Shown one piece after another: positions 41,639 to 49,497 of a stretch of DNA of 64,000 nucleotides. A program made the translations under genes and the position numbers. Below the pieces are notes generated by a model. That model saw only the letters and a program-made list of their open reading frames with translations. It was not told the origin of the DNA and did no database searches. The DNA is from Aeromicrobium camelliae. GTDB lineage: Bacteria; Actinomycetota; Actinomycetes; Propionibacteriales; Nocardioidaceae. The stretch lies in NCBI RefSeq assembly GCF_003850045.1, contig NZ_RQJX01000001.1:1-64000 (forward strand), read 5' to 3'. Positions within the stretch are counted from its first letter, which is position 1; each line of letters begins with the position of its first letter.

Positions 41639-42175
41639 ATGCCGCTCCTGACGTTCGGGCACGGCACCGCGGGCCGCGCTGAGATCACCGCGCTGCTGAC
41701 CGGTATCGAGGCCACCGGCGTCGTGGACGTGCGCCGCTATCCGGGCAGCCGGCGCAACCCGGACGTCAGCTCCGACGCCCTGGCGAGCTGGCTTCCCGAG
41801 GCCGGCATCGACTATCGCTGGGACGCCCGACTCGGCGGTCGCCGCCGCATCGATCCCGACGTCGACCCGGCCACCGACCGATGGTGGCGGGTGGAGCAGT
41901 TCCGGGCGTACGCGGCACACATGCGCACCAAGGAGTTCAGCGAGGGCCTCGACCAGGTCCTCGCGCAACTCACGTCCGAGCGCCCGGTACTGGTGATGTG
42001 CAGCGAGAGCGTGTGGTGGCGCTGCCATCGACGGCTCATCAGCGATGCCGCCGTCCTCTTGCGCGACGTGCCCGTCCGGCATCTGGGCCATGACGGTCGG
42101 CTCACCGAGCACATCCCGTCCGCGGGCGCTCGCGTCACCCCCGACGGCCTGGTCTACGACCGCGACCCGTCGTAG
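41639..42175 (+). CDS. DUF488 domain protein
   Basis: 178-residue DUF488 protein. Signatures: TFGHGTAG at the start, VVDVRRYPGSRRNPD near 30, and VLVMCSESVWWRCHRRLI near 118 with Cys and His conserved. Function unknown. It follows the CDGSH gene by 9 bp, so it likely belongs to the same operon. The 3' end overlaps the converging FAD/Rieske gene by 22 bp. Confidence 0.88.
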   Translation: MPLLTFGHGTAGRAEITALLTGIEATGVVDVRRYPGSRRNPDVSSDALASWLPEAGIDYRWDARLGGRRRIDPDVDPATDRWWRVEQFRAYAAHMRTKEFSEGLDQVLAQLTSERPVLVMCSESVWWRCHRRLISDAAVLLRDVPVRHLGHDGRLTEHIPSAGARVTPDGLVYDRDPS

Positions 42176-43641
42176 TGCTCCTGCTTCGCGCGCAGCGGGC
42201 ACACGGCGGGACCCTCGATGACGCTGCCGTCCTCGTCGAAGCGCGAGCCATGGAGGGGGCAGTCCCACGACTCCTCGAACGAGTTCCACCGGACGACTCC
42301 CTGCAGATGCGTGCAGACGGCGGACAGCTCCTGCGGCCCGGACGTCGTCGGTGACACGCCCTGCCGCACGACCGCGGGCTCGTCCGCGCCCGGAGTCGTC
42401 TGAACGAGCCCCTTCGTCCACCGCAGGGCACCGTGTGCCGCGACGCCGAGGTTGTAGTTCACCAGGCCGATGGTCTTGCGCAACGTCGGCCGGTTCCGAT
42501 AGAGCGTCGAGGCCCAGTCAGGACGGTCACCCAGGATCCGCCCACTGATATCGAGCGCCGCTGCCACCCCGTTCGTGAAGCCCCACTTGGCGTATCCGGT
42601 CGCCGTGTAGAGCCCGTCCTCGCCGGCGATCTGCCCGACGATCGGCAGCCCGTCCGGCGTCGCGTAGTCCTGGGCGGACCAGGAGGCGAGCTCCTCGGTC
42701 GCGTCGAAGTGGATGCGCGTCCACGCCTTGAGCTCACGCAGGCAGGAACTCTCGGTCGGGCCGCGGCCCGTGACATGCCCCGCTCCGCCGGTGAGCAGGA
42801 CTCGCTGACCGTCCCGCTCGGACGAGCGCACCGACCAGGGGGACGAGCCGGCCGTGAGGTACATCCCGCGAGGCGGGTCAGCGTCCATCCGAGTGACGAG
42901 CGCGTACGAACGCTCCGGGTGGAGCCGGGCGAAATGGCCGCCGCGATCGAGGATCGGCGTGCCGGTCGCCACGGTCACGGTGCGGGCGCGCACCTCGCCG
43001 TGGTCGGTCTGGACGCGATACCCCTCGCCGTCGGGCAGCACCTCGGTCACCCGCACGCCTTCGACGAGCAGGCCTCCCGCCGCACGGAATCGTGCGACCA
43101 CGTCGGTCACGAACGCCATCGGATCGACCTGGGCCTGATCGCGAAGGAGGACGGCGCCGTGCGTCCGGAAGGGCAGCTCGGTGTCGTCGGCCCACTCCAC
43201 CGCGAGACCTGCGCGTCGGGCGGCCTGAAGCTCGCGGATCACCGTGGAGCGTTGCGGAGGCGACTGCGCGACGGTGTACGCGTCCTGCCGCTCGAGCCAG
43301 CCGGGGTTGTCGTCGGCGAAGCGCACGAGCCAGTCGAGTCCGGCGAGCTGAGCGGTCGCGTAAGCCCGGGCCACCTGCCGACCGTGCTGGCGTTCGATCT
43401 TCGAGGCCCGAACGCCTTGGAGCGCGGTCACTTTGGCGGTCGAGCGACCCGTCGTTCCGGCGCCGACGGACCGCGCCTCGACGATCGCGACGCGTCGCCC
43501 GGCCTGCGCCAGCCGAAGGCCGGTCACGGTGCCGGTGAGGCCCGCGCCGATGACGATGTCGTCGAACTCGGCGTCCTCCGTCCAGGCGTCGGAACTCGTC
43601 GCGGGGGCGGGCGAACCCCACCAGCTCGGTCGATCGCTCAT
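42154..43641 (-). CDS. FAD-dependent oxidoreductase with C-terminal Rieske domain
   Basis: 495-residue fusion. N-terminal DAO-type FAD domain (about 20-390) with the dinucleotide loop GAGLTGTVTG near 31 and VEARSVGAGTTGRST; C-terminal Rieske domain (about 415-495) with cluster ligands Cys443-x-His445 and Cys461-x2-His464. Electrons may pass from FAD to the [2Fe-2S] site or reverse; substrate unknown, family members resemble glycine/sarcosine oxidases. ATG 43641 starts MSDRPSWWG; a 20-residue upstream extension is unlikely. It faces the CDGSH/DUF488 group, another iron-redox unit. Confidence 0.9.
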   Translation of the reverse strand: MSDRPSWWGSPAPATSSDAWTEDAEFDDIVIGAGLTGTVTGLRLAQAGRRVAIVEARSVGAGTTGRSTAKVTALQGVRASKIERQHGRQVARAYATAQLAGLDWLVRFADDNPGWLERQDAYTVAQSPPQRSTVIRELQAARRAGLAVEWADDTELPFRTHGAVLLRDQAQVDPMAFVTDVVARFRAAGGLLVEGVRVTEVLPDGEGYRVQTDHGEVRARTVTVATGTPILDRGGHFARLHPERSYALVTRMDADPPRGMYLTAGSSPWSVRSSERDGQRVLLTGGAGHVTGRGPTESSCLRELKAWTRIHFDATEELASWSAQDYATPDGLPIVGQIAGEDGLYTATGYAKWGFTNGVAAALDISGRILGDRPDWASTLYRNRPTLRKTIGLVNYNLGVAAHGALRWTKGLVQTTPGADEPAVVRQGVSPTTSGPQELSAVCTHLQGVVRWNSFEESWDCPLHGSRFDEDGSVIEGPAVCPLRAKQEHYDGSRS

Positions 43642-43738
43642 GGAACCGGTGTTCCCCAACAGGGAGCAGCGAATCGCGTCAGGAGGCTCCGGGAAGGGCA
43701 TACCCTTGGCGTCCCGACCTCGCAGTCGAAGGAGACCG

Positions 43739-44728
43739 ATGGACCACAGCGCTCGACCCGTCAGGCTCGGATGGCACGCCTCGCATGAGCAGTTCGGACC
43801 CGCCGAACTCCTCGGCTGGGCGGCCGACGCCGAACGTGCTGGCTTCGATGAGGTGTGGGCGTCGGACCACCTCGCGCCCTGGTCGGCGCGGCAGGGCCAC
43901 AGCGGATTCGTGTGGTCCTGGCTCGGGGCCGCGCTCGCGACGACCTCGGTGAGCTATGGCGTGGTCACGACGCCCGGATACCGCTACCCGCCGTCGGTGC
44001 TGGCGCAGGCCATCGGCACGCTCACCACGATGTACCCGGGGCGTCTGAGCGTGGGGTTCGGTACGGGCGAGGCCCTCAACGAGGCGGCCGTGAACGGCAG
44101 CTGGCCTTCGAAGTCGGACCGGCGACGGGCTCTGCAGCGAGACCTGGAGTCGATCGCGATGCTGCTGCGTGGCGAGGGAGTCGCTCGCGCCGGCGGTCTC
44201 GCGCGCATCTACGAGACGCCGGACGAGCCGCCGACGATCGGCGGATGCGCCCTGACGACGGCGACGGCTCGCTGGCTGGGTACGTGGGCGCCGGGCTTCG
44301 TCACGGTCGCCGACGTCCTCGACGAGACGCGTGAGCGGGTGGAGGCGTACCGCGAGGGTGCCGGTCCGGACCGGCCGGTCGCGCTGAAGGCGCAGATCTC
44401 CTACGGGCGGACGCACGACGAGGCGGTCGCCGAAGCCGCTGAGCAGTGGCGCAACCCGCTGCTCAGCCCCGAGCTGCTGAGCGAGCTGCGCACCCCTGAG
44501 GAGTTCGATGAGGCCGCCGCGAAGGTCCCGGTGAGTCGGGTGGAGGAGCGGATTCGCTGCCTCGACTCGCCCGAGGCGCTCATGGAGTGGGTCGGTGCGC
44601 TCACCGACGCGTGCCGTCCCGATCTCATCGTCGTCCACAACGTGGCGAGCGATCAGGGTCTCCTGCTCGACGCCCTGCGGCAGTGGAGCGGTTCGCGAGA
44701 TCGCTTGGCCGCCGCCATCGCGAGCTGA
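43739..44728 (+). CDS. LLM-class F420-dependent oxidoreductase
   Basis: 329-residue luciferase-like TIM barrel. Typical features: HEQFGPAELLGWAADAERAGFD near 16, SDHLAPW (about 45), LTTMYPGRLSVGFGTGEALNE near 95 and a G6PD-like organisation (TIGR03557 group). Such enzymes use F420 (some FMN); substrate not determined, F420-glucose-6-phosphate dehydrogenase-like is the nearest description. ATG 43739 with AAGGAG upstream. Divergent from the FAD/Rieske gene. Confidence 0.88.
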   Translation: MDHSARPVRLGWHASHEQFGPAELLGWAADAERAGFDEVWASDHLAPWSARQGHSGFVWSWLGAALATTSVSYGVVTTPGYRYPPSVLAQAIGTLTTMYPGRLSVGFGTGEALNEAAVNGSWPSKSDRRRALQRDLESIAMLLRGEGVARAGGLARIYETPDEPPTIGGCALTTATARWLGTWAPGFVTVADVLDETRERVEAYREGAGPDRPVALKAQISYGRTHDEAVAEAAEQWRNPLLSPELLSELRTPEEFDEAAAKVPVSRVEERIRCLDSPEALMEWVGALTDACRPDLIVVHNVASDQGLLLDALRQWSGSRDRLAAAIAS

Positions 44729-44765
44729 ACTTCGAGCGGCGATTCACCGCAGGCCGAGCGGGCAC

Positions 44766-44930
44766 ATGACGGTCATGACCACACCGCATCCCGAACAGCC
44801 CGCCGAAGGACCCGACACGCCCGAGAGCCCGGACCCGCACCACGCCCCGGATCCGAGCGAGACGAGTCAGGACGCCGACGATCCCACCGGGGGCCGCGAC
44901 GTGCACGGTGAGCCCGACCAGCCGGTCTGA
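44766..44930 (+). CDS. Small disordered acidic protein
   Basis: 54 residues, dominated by Pro, Asp, Glu and Thr (PHPEQPAEGPDTPESPDPHH), with no hydrophobic core. No family recognised. Start ATG 44766 (ATG four codons in is an alternative) lacks a clear ribosome binding site. It ends two bases before the broken phosphatase on the other strand. It may be a real small stress-type protein or a fortuitous frame. Confidence 0.45.
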   Translation: MTVMTTPHPEQPAEGPDTPESPDPHHAPDPSETSQDADDPTGGRDVHGEPDQPV

Positions 44931-44931
44931 G

Positions 44932-45605
44932 TCAGGCCACGTCGGCGACGACGCGCACGCCGGGCACGACGAGGGTCCCGAGCAGGCGCGTCAAGCGCCC
45001 GGGCGCCACGAGACAGGGTGCTTCCGCGCATCGGAGCATCGGCAGATCCGTGATGCTGTCGCCGTAGGCGATCGCGATATCGCCGAGGTCCGCCGTGGCC
45101 TCGGCCTTGCGGCGCCCGCTCACCCACGCGTCGATGCCGACGCCGCCCCACCACGGTCGCCAGGAAGCTGCGATGACCTCCGCCTCCACACCGAGAACAC
45201 GGCACGTCGCCTCGGCGAGGGGCCGCGTCCCCGCCGTACCACGACCAGCCGCGCACCGTCGGCGAGGTGGCCGCGGATCTCGGCGAGCGCGCTGCCGGGT
45301 CGGGCCGCGCTCACGGGCACCGTGCGCCGCACGATGTCATTCACCGCCGCGTCGAGCACCGTGGGGGAGACGCCCACCGTCACGACCCACAGCCGCAGCG
45401 ACGCGGCGGTAGCGCGCCCGAGCCGAACGGCCATCAGCGCCCAGGCGACCGGGGTGACGAGCGCCAGCGCTAGACGCCGCGCCGGGGAACGGCGGGCTAG
45501 GGCCTGAACCGACAAGTCGAACCCGTCACCCTCCACGAGCGTGCCGTCGAGATCGGTCACGACGACGAGTTCTCGAGCCGACGCGGCACCGTCCACGGGC
45601 GTCAC
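44932..45605 (-). pseudogene. HAD-IB family phosphatase, broken by a -1 frameshift
   Basis: About 225 codons in two frames. Frame one (45605 down to about 45239) holds HAD motif I DLDGTLVEGDGFDLS and the membrane-like stretch ALALVTPVAWALMAVRLG; frame two (from about 45237) holds TAGTRPLAEATC, motif III Lys (RKAEATADL) and motif IV GDSITD. The join needs one extra base near 45238; with it the protein would be continuous. It is either a decayed gene or a sequence error. Related HAD-IB enzymes are phosphoserine-type phosphatases. Confidence 0.8.
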
Positions 45606-45711
45606 CCGGTGGCCTGCACATGCCCGGCGGCGTCGGACGAGTGCACGACGAAGCCGGCTCGCCGCCCGACGGCGAGCCGACCTCTCGCGTCCGTGTGCGC
45701 CGCGCCGCGGG

Positions 45712-46164
45712 TCACGGACGGACGGTGCGGTCCCGATCGCGGCGCTGGCGGGAGGCGACGAGGCCGCCGCCGAGCAGGGCGATGGTGAGGATCACGTGCA
45801 GCCAGTTGTCGGCCATGTTCACCGGCACGAAGTTCGCCTCGGACTGCATGTCGATCACGAACCCGTAGATGGACAGGACGCCGTAGATGACGCCGGAGGC
45901 GATCAGGTACGTGATCGACCAGTCCGTGCGAGTCGCGACCGCGAGCCCGATGACGCCGAAGGCCAGGTGGACGATGTTGTGCAGCACCGAGACCTGGAAG
46001 ATGCCCAGCAACATCGCTTCGCTGTGGTGACCCGCACCACCCAGGGCGTCGAACTCCTGGGTCACGCCAGGGACGAACCCGAGGATGCCGACGAGGAGGA
46101 AGACGGCGCCGGAGGCCACCGCCAGGGTACTGGCTAAGGATCGAGGAGGTGTGGTGGCGTTCAT
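45712..46164 (-). CDS. DUF4383 four-helix membrane protein
   Basis: 150-residue DUF4383 protein with four hydrophobic helices (about 15-35, 55-75, 82-105 and 115-135). Signature SVLHNIVHLAFGVIGL near 58. Function unknown; copies are common in actinobacteria, often near general stress genes. Start ATG 46164 with GGAAGGAG just upstream. No signal peptide; a polytopic inner-membrane protein. Confidence 0.88.
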   Translation of the reverse strand: MNATTPPRSLASTLAVASGAVFLLVGILGFVPGVTQEFDALGGAGHHSEAMLLGIFQVSVLHNIVHLAFGVIGLAVATRTDWSITYLIASGVIYGVLSIYGFVIDMQSEANFVPVNMADNWLHVILTIALLGGGLVASRQRRDRDRTVRP

Positions 46165-46312
46165 GTGAAGCTCCTTCCGTTTCCTGGCAGGTGCCCCGCG
46201 GAACCGGAAACGAACCGCCGGTGATTCGCAGCCGCCTCGGCCGGGCAGACCGACAGCACGAAGGCCGGGCGAAGAGCTCGTCCGGCGCGTGACTCACCCG
46301 TGGGAGGACACG

Positions 46313-46522
46313 ATGACGGAGCAGAACCACGACGACGCCCTGGACCCGGCGGCTCAGGACCCCGAGAAGGCCAACAAGGAGCAGCAGGGCCACGATCAGG
46401 GCAGCGGCGGAGCAGGGGGCGAGAAGGACACGCAGGATCTGCCGACCTCCGACGAGGGGAACCCGTACCAGCCGGATCCGCTGGGCAATCCGGGCGGACC
46501 GGAACGCGAAGAGCACATCTGA
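46313..46522 (+). CDS. Small disordered protein
   Basis: 69 residues, Gly/Asp/Gln/Pro-rich (NHDDALDPAAQDPEKANKEQ), without predicted structure. ATG 46313 follows GGGAGGA at a good distance, which supports a real gene. No family recognised. Together with the DUF4383 and ferritin-like genes around it, a stress-response role is possible but unproven. Confidence 0.6.
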   Translation: MTEQNHDDALDPAAQDPEKANKEQQGHDQGSGGAGGEKDTQDLPTSDEGNPYQPDPLGNPGGPEREEHI

Positions 46523-46530
46523 ACATCGCG

Positions 46531-46574
46531 CGACAGCGCCGCCGACGATCAAGCGATCGTCGGCGGCGCTGTCG
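46531..46574. terminator. Bidirectional terminator
   Basis: Perfect 20-bp inverted repeat (CGACAGCGCCGCCGACGATC and its complement) with a 4-nt loop, between two converging small genes. The strongest hairpin in the window. Confidence 0.88.
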
Positions 46575-46581
46575 TTCGTGC

Positions 46582-46824
46582 TCAGCCGCCCTGAGGCGAC
46601 GTGTTGTCGGTCCCGCCGAGTTCCGCGAGGAACTGGTGGCACCGGTGGGCGCGCTCGGAATCGGTCTTCATCACGTCCTCGAAGAACTCCGCGATGTCGT
46701 CACGGCCGGCGTTGCGTGCGTCGCGGACGTACTGGCCGTAGTCATGCCCCGCCTTGAGCGCGTGGTACTGCACCGAGATCAGGTCGAACGTCACATCGTC
46801 GAATCCGGTCTCTCCTGTTGCCAT
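46582..46824 (-). CDS. Small helical, ferritin-like protein
   Basis: 80 residues, almost wholly helical: FDLISVQYHALKAGHDYGQY and DIAEFFEDVMKTDSERAHRCH. The spacing of Tyr, His, Asp and Glu recalls one half of a ferritin-like di-iron bundle, but the standard ExxH pairs are incomplete. GAAAGGAG ten bases before the ATG supports expression. Divergent from the sigma factor gene with a 170-bp shared upstream region. Confidence 0.65.
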   Translation of the reverse strand: MATGETGFDDVTFDLISVQYHALKAGHDYGQYVRDARNAGRDDIAEFFEDVMKTDSERAHRCHQFLAELGGTDNTSPQGG

Positions 46825-46994
46825 ACGTACTCATCTCCTTTCGGTGGTCGAGGCAGGTGTGCCCGCTCACAGCGGTGCTGACACGAGGCCCGGCGGTTCC
46901 GGTAGCCGTCGCTCCGGTTGCGGTGGTGTCGACGCGGGCACACGCTGGGATCAGGTCAGAGCGCGGCCTTACTTCATCCAAGGGGGGATGTCTG

Positions 46995-47693
46995 ATGAGC
47001 GCTGCCACGATGACGAATCCGACAACAGACGCAGCATGGCGAGATGAACTCGTGACCCGTCACGTCGCCCTGGCCAAGTCCTTGGCCAACCGCTACACCA
47101 GCCGCGGTGTCGAGTACGAGGACCTCAAGCAGGTCGCCCTCGTCGGCTTGGTGCGAGCGGCGCATCGCTACGACCCCAGCCGGGGTCCGTTCGCGGCATT
47201 CGCCGCTCCGACGATCCTGGGAGAGATCAAGCATCATTTCCGTGACGCCGAGTGGGCGATCCGCCCGCCGCGGCGTCTGCAGGAGCTGCAGGCCCGCATC
47301 AACGCCGCCCGGGCCGATCTGGAGGCCGACGCCGGCGGCGAGGTCGGGCTGGCGGAGATCGCCGAGCACCTCGACGAGGACATCGAGGAGGTGCGCGCCG
47401 CCGCCTCGGTCCATCACTGCTTCAGCATCGAGTCGACCGACGCGAACGGCCGCGACACCGTGGCCGACGTCCACGGCGAGGAGGACGGCAACTTCACCCG
47501 CGTGGAGAACGTCGTCTCGCTCGCGCCCCTGGTCAGCGAACTCGACCCGGACGATCGCGAACTACTGCGCCTGCGCTTCGTCGACGAACTGAGCCAACGG
47601 CAGATCGCCCGCATCCTCGGCACAAGCCAGATGCAGGTGTGCCGTCGGCTGCGCCGCGTTCTCGCCCGACTTCGCGACGACATGGCCGCCTGA
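46995..47693 (+). CDS. SigB/SigF-type alternative sigma factor
   Basis: 232-residue sigma factor of the SigB/SigF/SigG group with regions 2, 3 and 4 and no region 1. Region 2: LAKSLANRYTSRGVEYEDLKQVALVGLVRAAHRYDPSRG (split here, residues about 25-65). Region 3 about 95-150, region 4 about 175-230 with DDRELLRLRFVDELSQRQIARILG. ATG 46995 is preceded by AGGGGGG. Such factors control general stress responses and normally have an anti-sigma (RsbW-like) gene adjacent, absent here. It probably drives nearby stress genes. Confidence 0.92.
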   Translation: MSAATMTNPTTDAAWRDELVTRHVALAKSLANRYTSRGVEYEDLKQVALVGLVRAAHRYDPSRGPFAAFAAPTILGEIKHHFRDAEWAIRPPRRLQELQARINAARADLEADAGGEVGLAEIAEHLDEDIEEVRAAASVHHCFSIESTDANGRDTVADVHGEEDGNFTRVENVVSLAPLVSELDPDDRELLRLRFVDELSQRQIARILGTSQMQVCRRLRRVLARLRDDMAA

Positions 47694-47720
47694 CTCCGCG
47701 CCGGGGCGCGGCGAGGGGAG

Positions 47721-47760
47721 ACGCCGGGAGGGCGGATCACGCATCCGCCTCTCCCGGCGT
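47721..47760 (+). terminator. Terminator of the sigma factor gene
   Basis: Inverted repeat ACGCCGGGAG-GGCGGAT / ATCCGCC-CTCCCGGCGT with a 5-nt loop and one bulge, 28 bp after the stop and before pyrD. Confidence 0.8.
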
Positions 47761-47801
47761 CGTCGTGTCCGGCCCGCCGAGGACGCCGCTAGGGTGGGGC
47801 C

Positions 47802-48827
47802 GTGGTCTACGGCGCCTTCTTCGACACGGTGTTCGCTCGGATGGACCCGGAGGTGGCGCACGAGCGCGCCTTCCGCGCGATCCGCCTTGCGCGCCCCGTC
47901 ACCCCGCTGATCTTCCGCGTGCCGCCGGCACCGGTCACCGTGATGGGCGTGACGTTCCCGCACCGGTTCGGGCTGGCCGCCGGGTTCGACAAGGACGCTC
48001 GCGGTGTCGTGCCGCTGCTCAACCTCGGGTTCGGGCACGTGGAGATCGGCACGGTCACGGCACGTCCGCAGCCGGGCAACCCGCGGCCGCGATTGCTGCG
48101 TCTCGTCGACGACCGGGCGATCATCAACCGGATGGGATTCAACAACGACGGCGCCGCGCAGGTGGCGGCCCGGCTGCACCGACTCCGCCGTACTGCCGCG
48201 GGCCGTCGTGCCGTGATCGGCGTCAACATCGGCAAGAGCAAGGTGGTGCCGGCCGAGCGCGCGGTCGACGACTACGCCGAGAGTGCCCGGCTGCTGGCCC
48301 CGTACGCGGACTACCTGGTGGTCAACGTCTCGTCGCCCAACACGCCCGGCCTGCGCGATCTGCAGTCGGTCGACGCCCTGCGCCCCATCCTCGAGACGGT
48401 GCAGGGGATCGCCGAACGCGTGCCCACCGGACGCGTCCCGCTCGTGGTGAAGATCGCCCCCGATCTCGCCGACGAGGACATCGACGCCGTCGCCGATCTC
48501 GCCCTCGAACTCGGGCTGGACGGCATCACGGCCGCCAACACGACCATCGCCCGTCCCGAGACGCTGCGCACACCCCGCCCGCAGGTGGAGGCCGCGGGAG
48601 CCGGGGGCCTGTCCGGGCCGCTGCTCGCCGAGCGCGCGACCGAGATCGTGCGCCGGCTGCGCGGGCGCGTGGGCGACCAGCTCGCCATCATCGCGGTCGG
48701 GGGAGTGACCACTCCCGAGGATGTTCGCGCCCGGCTGGACGCCGGCGCGGACCTCGTGCAGGCCTACACCGCCTTCGCCTACGAGGGCCCGGCATGGCCG
48801 TCGCGCCTTGCGGCCGCGGCCCGCTGA
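47802..48827 (+). CDS. pyrD: Dihydroorotate dehydrogenase (quinone), class 2
   Basis: Membrane-associated enzyme of pyrimidine synthesis that passes electrons to the quinone pool; 341 residues. FMN barrel with GLAAGFDKDARG near 52, NRMGFNN near 107, the catalytic-serine segment NVSSPNTPGLRDLQ near 172 and the FMN phosphate loop GVTTPEDV. The N-terminal helix extension that marks class 2 is present (about 1-40). GTG start. Confidence 0.96.
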   Translation: MVYGAFFDTVFARMDPEVAHERAFRAIRLARPVTPLIFRVPPAPVTVMGVTFPHRFGLAAGFDKDARGVVPLLNLGFGHVEIGTVTARPQPGNPRPRLLRLVDDRAIINRMGFNNDGAAQVAARLHRLRRTAAGRRAVIGVNIGKSKVVPAERAVDDYAESARLLAPYADYLVVNVSSPNTPGLRDLQSVDALRPILETVQGIAERVPTGRVPLVVKIAPDLADEDIDAVADLALELGLDGITAANTTIARPETLRTPRPQVEAAGAGGLSGPLLAERATEIVRRLRGRVGDQLAIIAVGGVTTPEDVRARLDAGADLVQAYTAFAYEGPAWPSRLAAAAR

Positions 48828-48859
48828 GGGAGGCGGGGAGGCCTTCGGGGCACCCCGGT

Positions 48860-48887
48860 TTGTGACCGTGTGTGGACACCCTGTAAT
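48860..48887 (+). promoter_or_regulatory. Promoter of tRNA-Thr
   Basis: TTGTGA (48860-48865) and TGTAAT (48882-48887) are 16 bp apart (TAATGT with 18 bp is an alternative). The start would lie a few bases before the tRNA at 48903. Confidence 0.55.
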
Positions 48888-48902
48888 GTAAGTCCTCGGC
48901 TT

Positions 48903-48975
48903 GCCCCTTTAGCTCAGTCGGCAGAGCGTTTCCATGGTAAGGAAAAGGTCTACGGTTCGATTCCGTAAAGGGGCT
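48903..48975 (+). tRNA. tRNA-Thr (GGT)
   Basis: Acceptor GCCCCTT / AAGGGGC, anticodon GGT in CCATGGTAAGG, T-arm GGTTCGATTCC. CCA not encoded. Followed by tRNA-Met, probably in the same transcript as rpmG. Confidence 0.95.
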
Positions 48976-49025
48976 CTGAGGCGCGGTGATCCGCGTCGAA
49001 CGGTGGCGGACGCAACCCGCCCCGT

Positions 49026-49102
49026 GGCGGGGTAGCTCAGGTGGTTAGAGCACACGGCTCATAATCGTGGTGTCGCGGGTTCGAGTCCCGCCCCCGCTAC
49101 CA
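49026..49102 (+). tRNA. tRNA-Met (CAT), elongator type
   Basis: Acceptor GGCGGGG / CCCCGCT, anticodon CAT in GCTCATAATC, T-arm GGGTTCGAGTCCC. The body closely follows elongator tRNA-Met. Unlike the other three tRNAs in the window, its 3' CCA is encoded (49100-49102). Confidence 0.94.
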
Positions 49103-49152
49103 CAGAACTCCATACCCGGTACCACCCCCGATCCCACAAGAAGAGGCACCCC

Positions 49153-49323
49153 GTGGCCAGCAAGAGCTCCGACGTTCGTCCCAAGATCACTCTGGCGTGC
49201 ACCGAGTGCAAGGAACGCAACTACATCACCAAGAAGAACCGTCGCAACGACCCCGATCGTCTCGAGGTCAAGAAGTTCTGCCCGCGCTGCGGAACGCACC
49301 GCGACCACCGCGAGACCCGCTGA
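49153..49323 (+). CDS. rpmG: 50S ribosomal protein L33
   Basis: 56-residue ribosomal protein with the zinc-ribbon pairs CTEC and CPRC (C+ form). GTG start after the tRNA-Met gene. The zinc-dependent form implies no Zur-style switch visible here. In related genomes rpmG is followed by two MaoC-type dehydratase genes and then murB; here a different gene lies between. Confidence 0.96.
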   Translation: MASKSSDVRPKITLACTECKERNYITKKNRRNDPDRLEVKKFCPRCGTHRDHRETR

Positions 49324-49348
49324 CGGCTTCTCGCCCCCTTCATCCTCC

Positions 49349-49372
49349 GACCCCCGGCCCTCGCCGGGGGTC
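49349..49372 (+). terminator. Terminator of rpmG
   Basis: Inverted repeat GACCCCCGGC / GCCGGGGGTC with a 4-nt loop, followed by a short T-rich stretch that runs into the left end of the inverted-repeat unit. Confidence 0.82.
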
Positions 49373-49375
49373 GTT

Positions 49376-49449
49376 GGTTTACCAGGTTACGTAGGGAATC
49401 GTCCGCCTCAAGGGAGCGTTGCTGTCACCCCGTGGCAGTGAATCTCCCC
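49376..49449 (+). repeat. Left 74-bp terminal inverted repeat
   Basis: Begins GGTTTACCAGGTT and ends TCTCCCC; complementary to 50385-50458 with about 70 percent identity and no gaps. Confidence 0.75.
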
Positions 49450-49497
49450 TGTGGATAGCGGCAGTGCGGGTGCGCCGAGTCAGAGCATCCTGTCGGC

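Noticed and set aside
44867..45256. Alternative minus-strand frame within the broken phosphatase
   Set aside because: It is the third frame of the gene; HAD motifs III and IV fall in a different frame, so a frameshift explains the data better.
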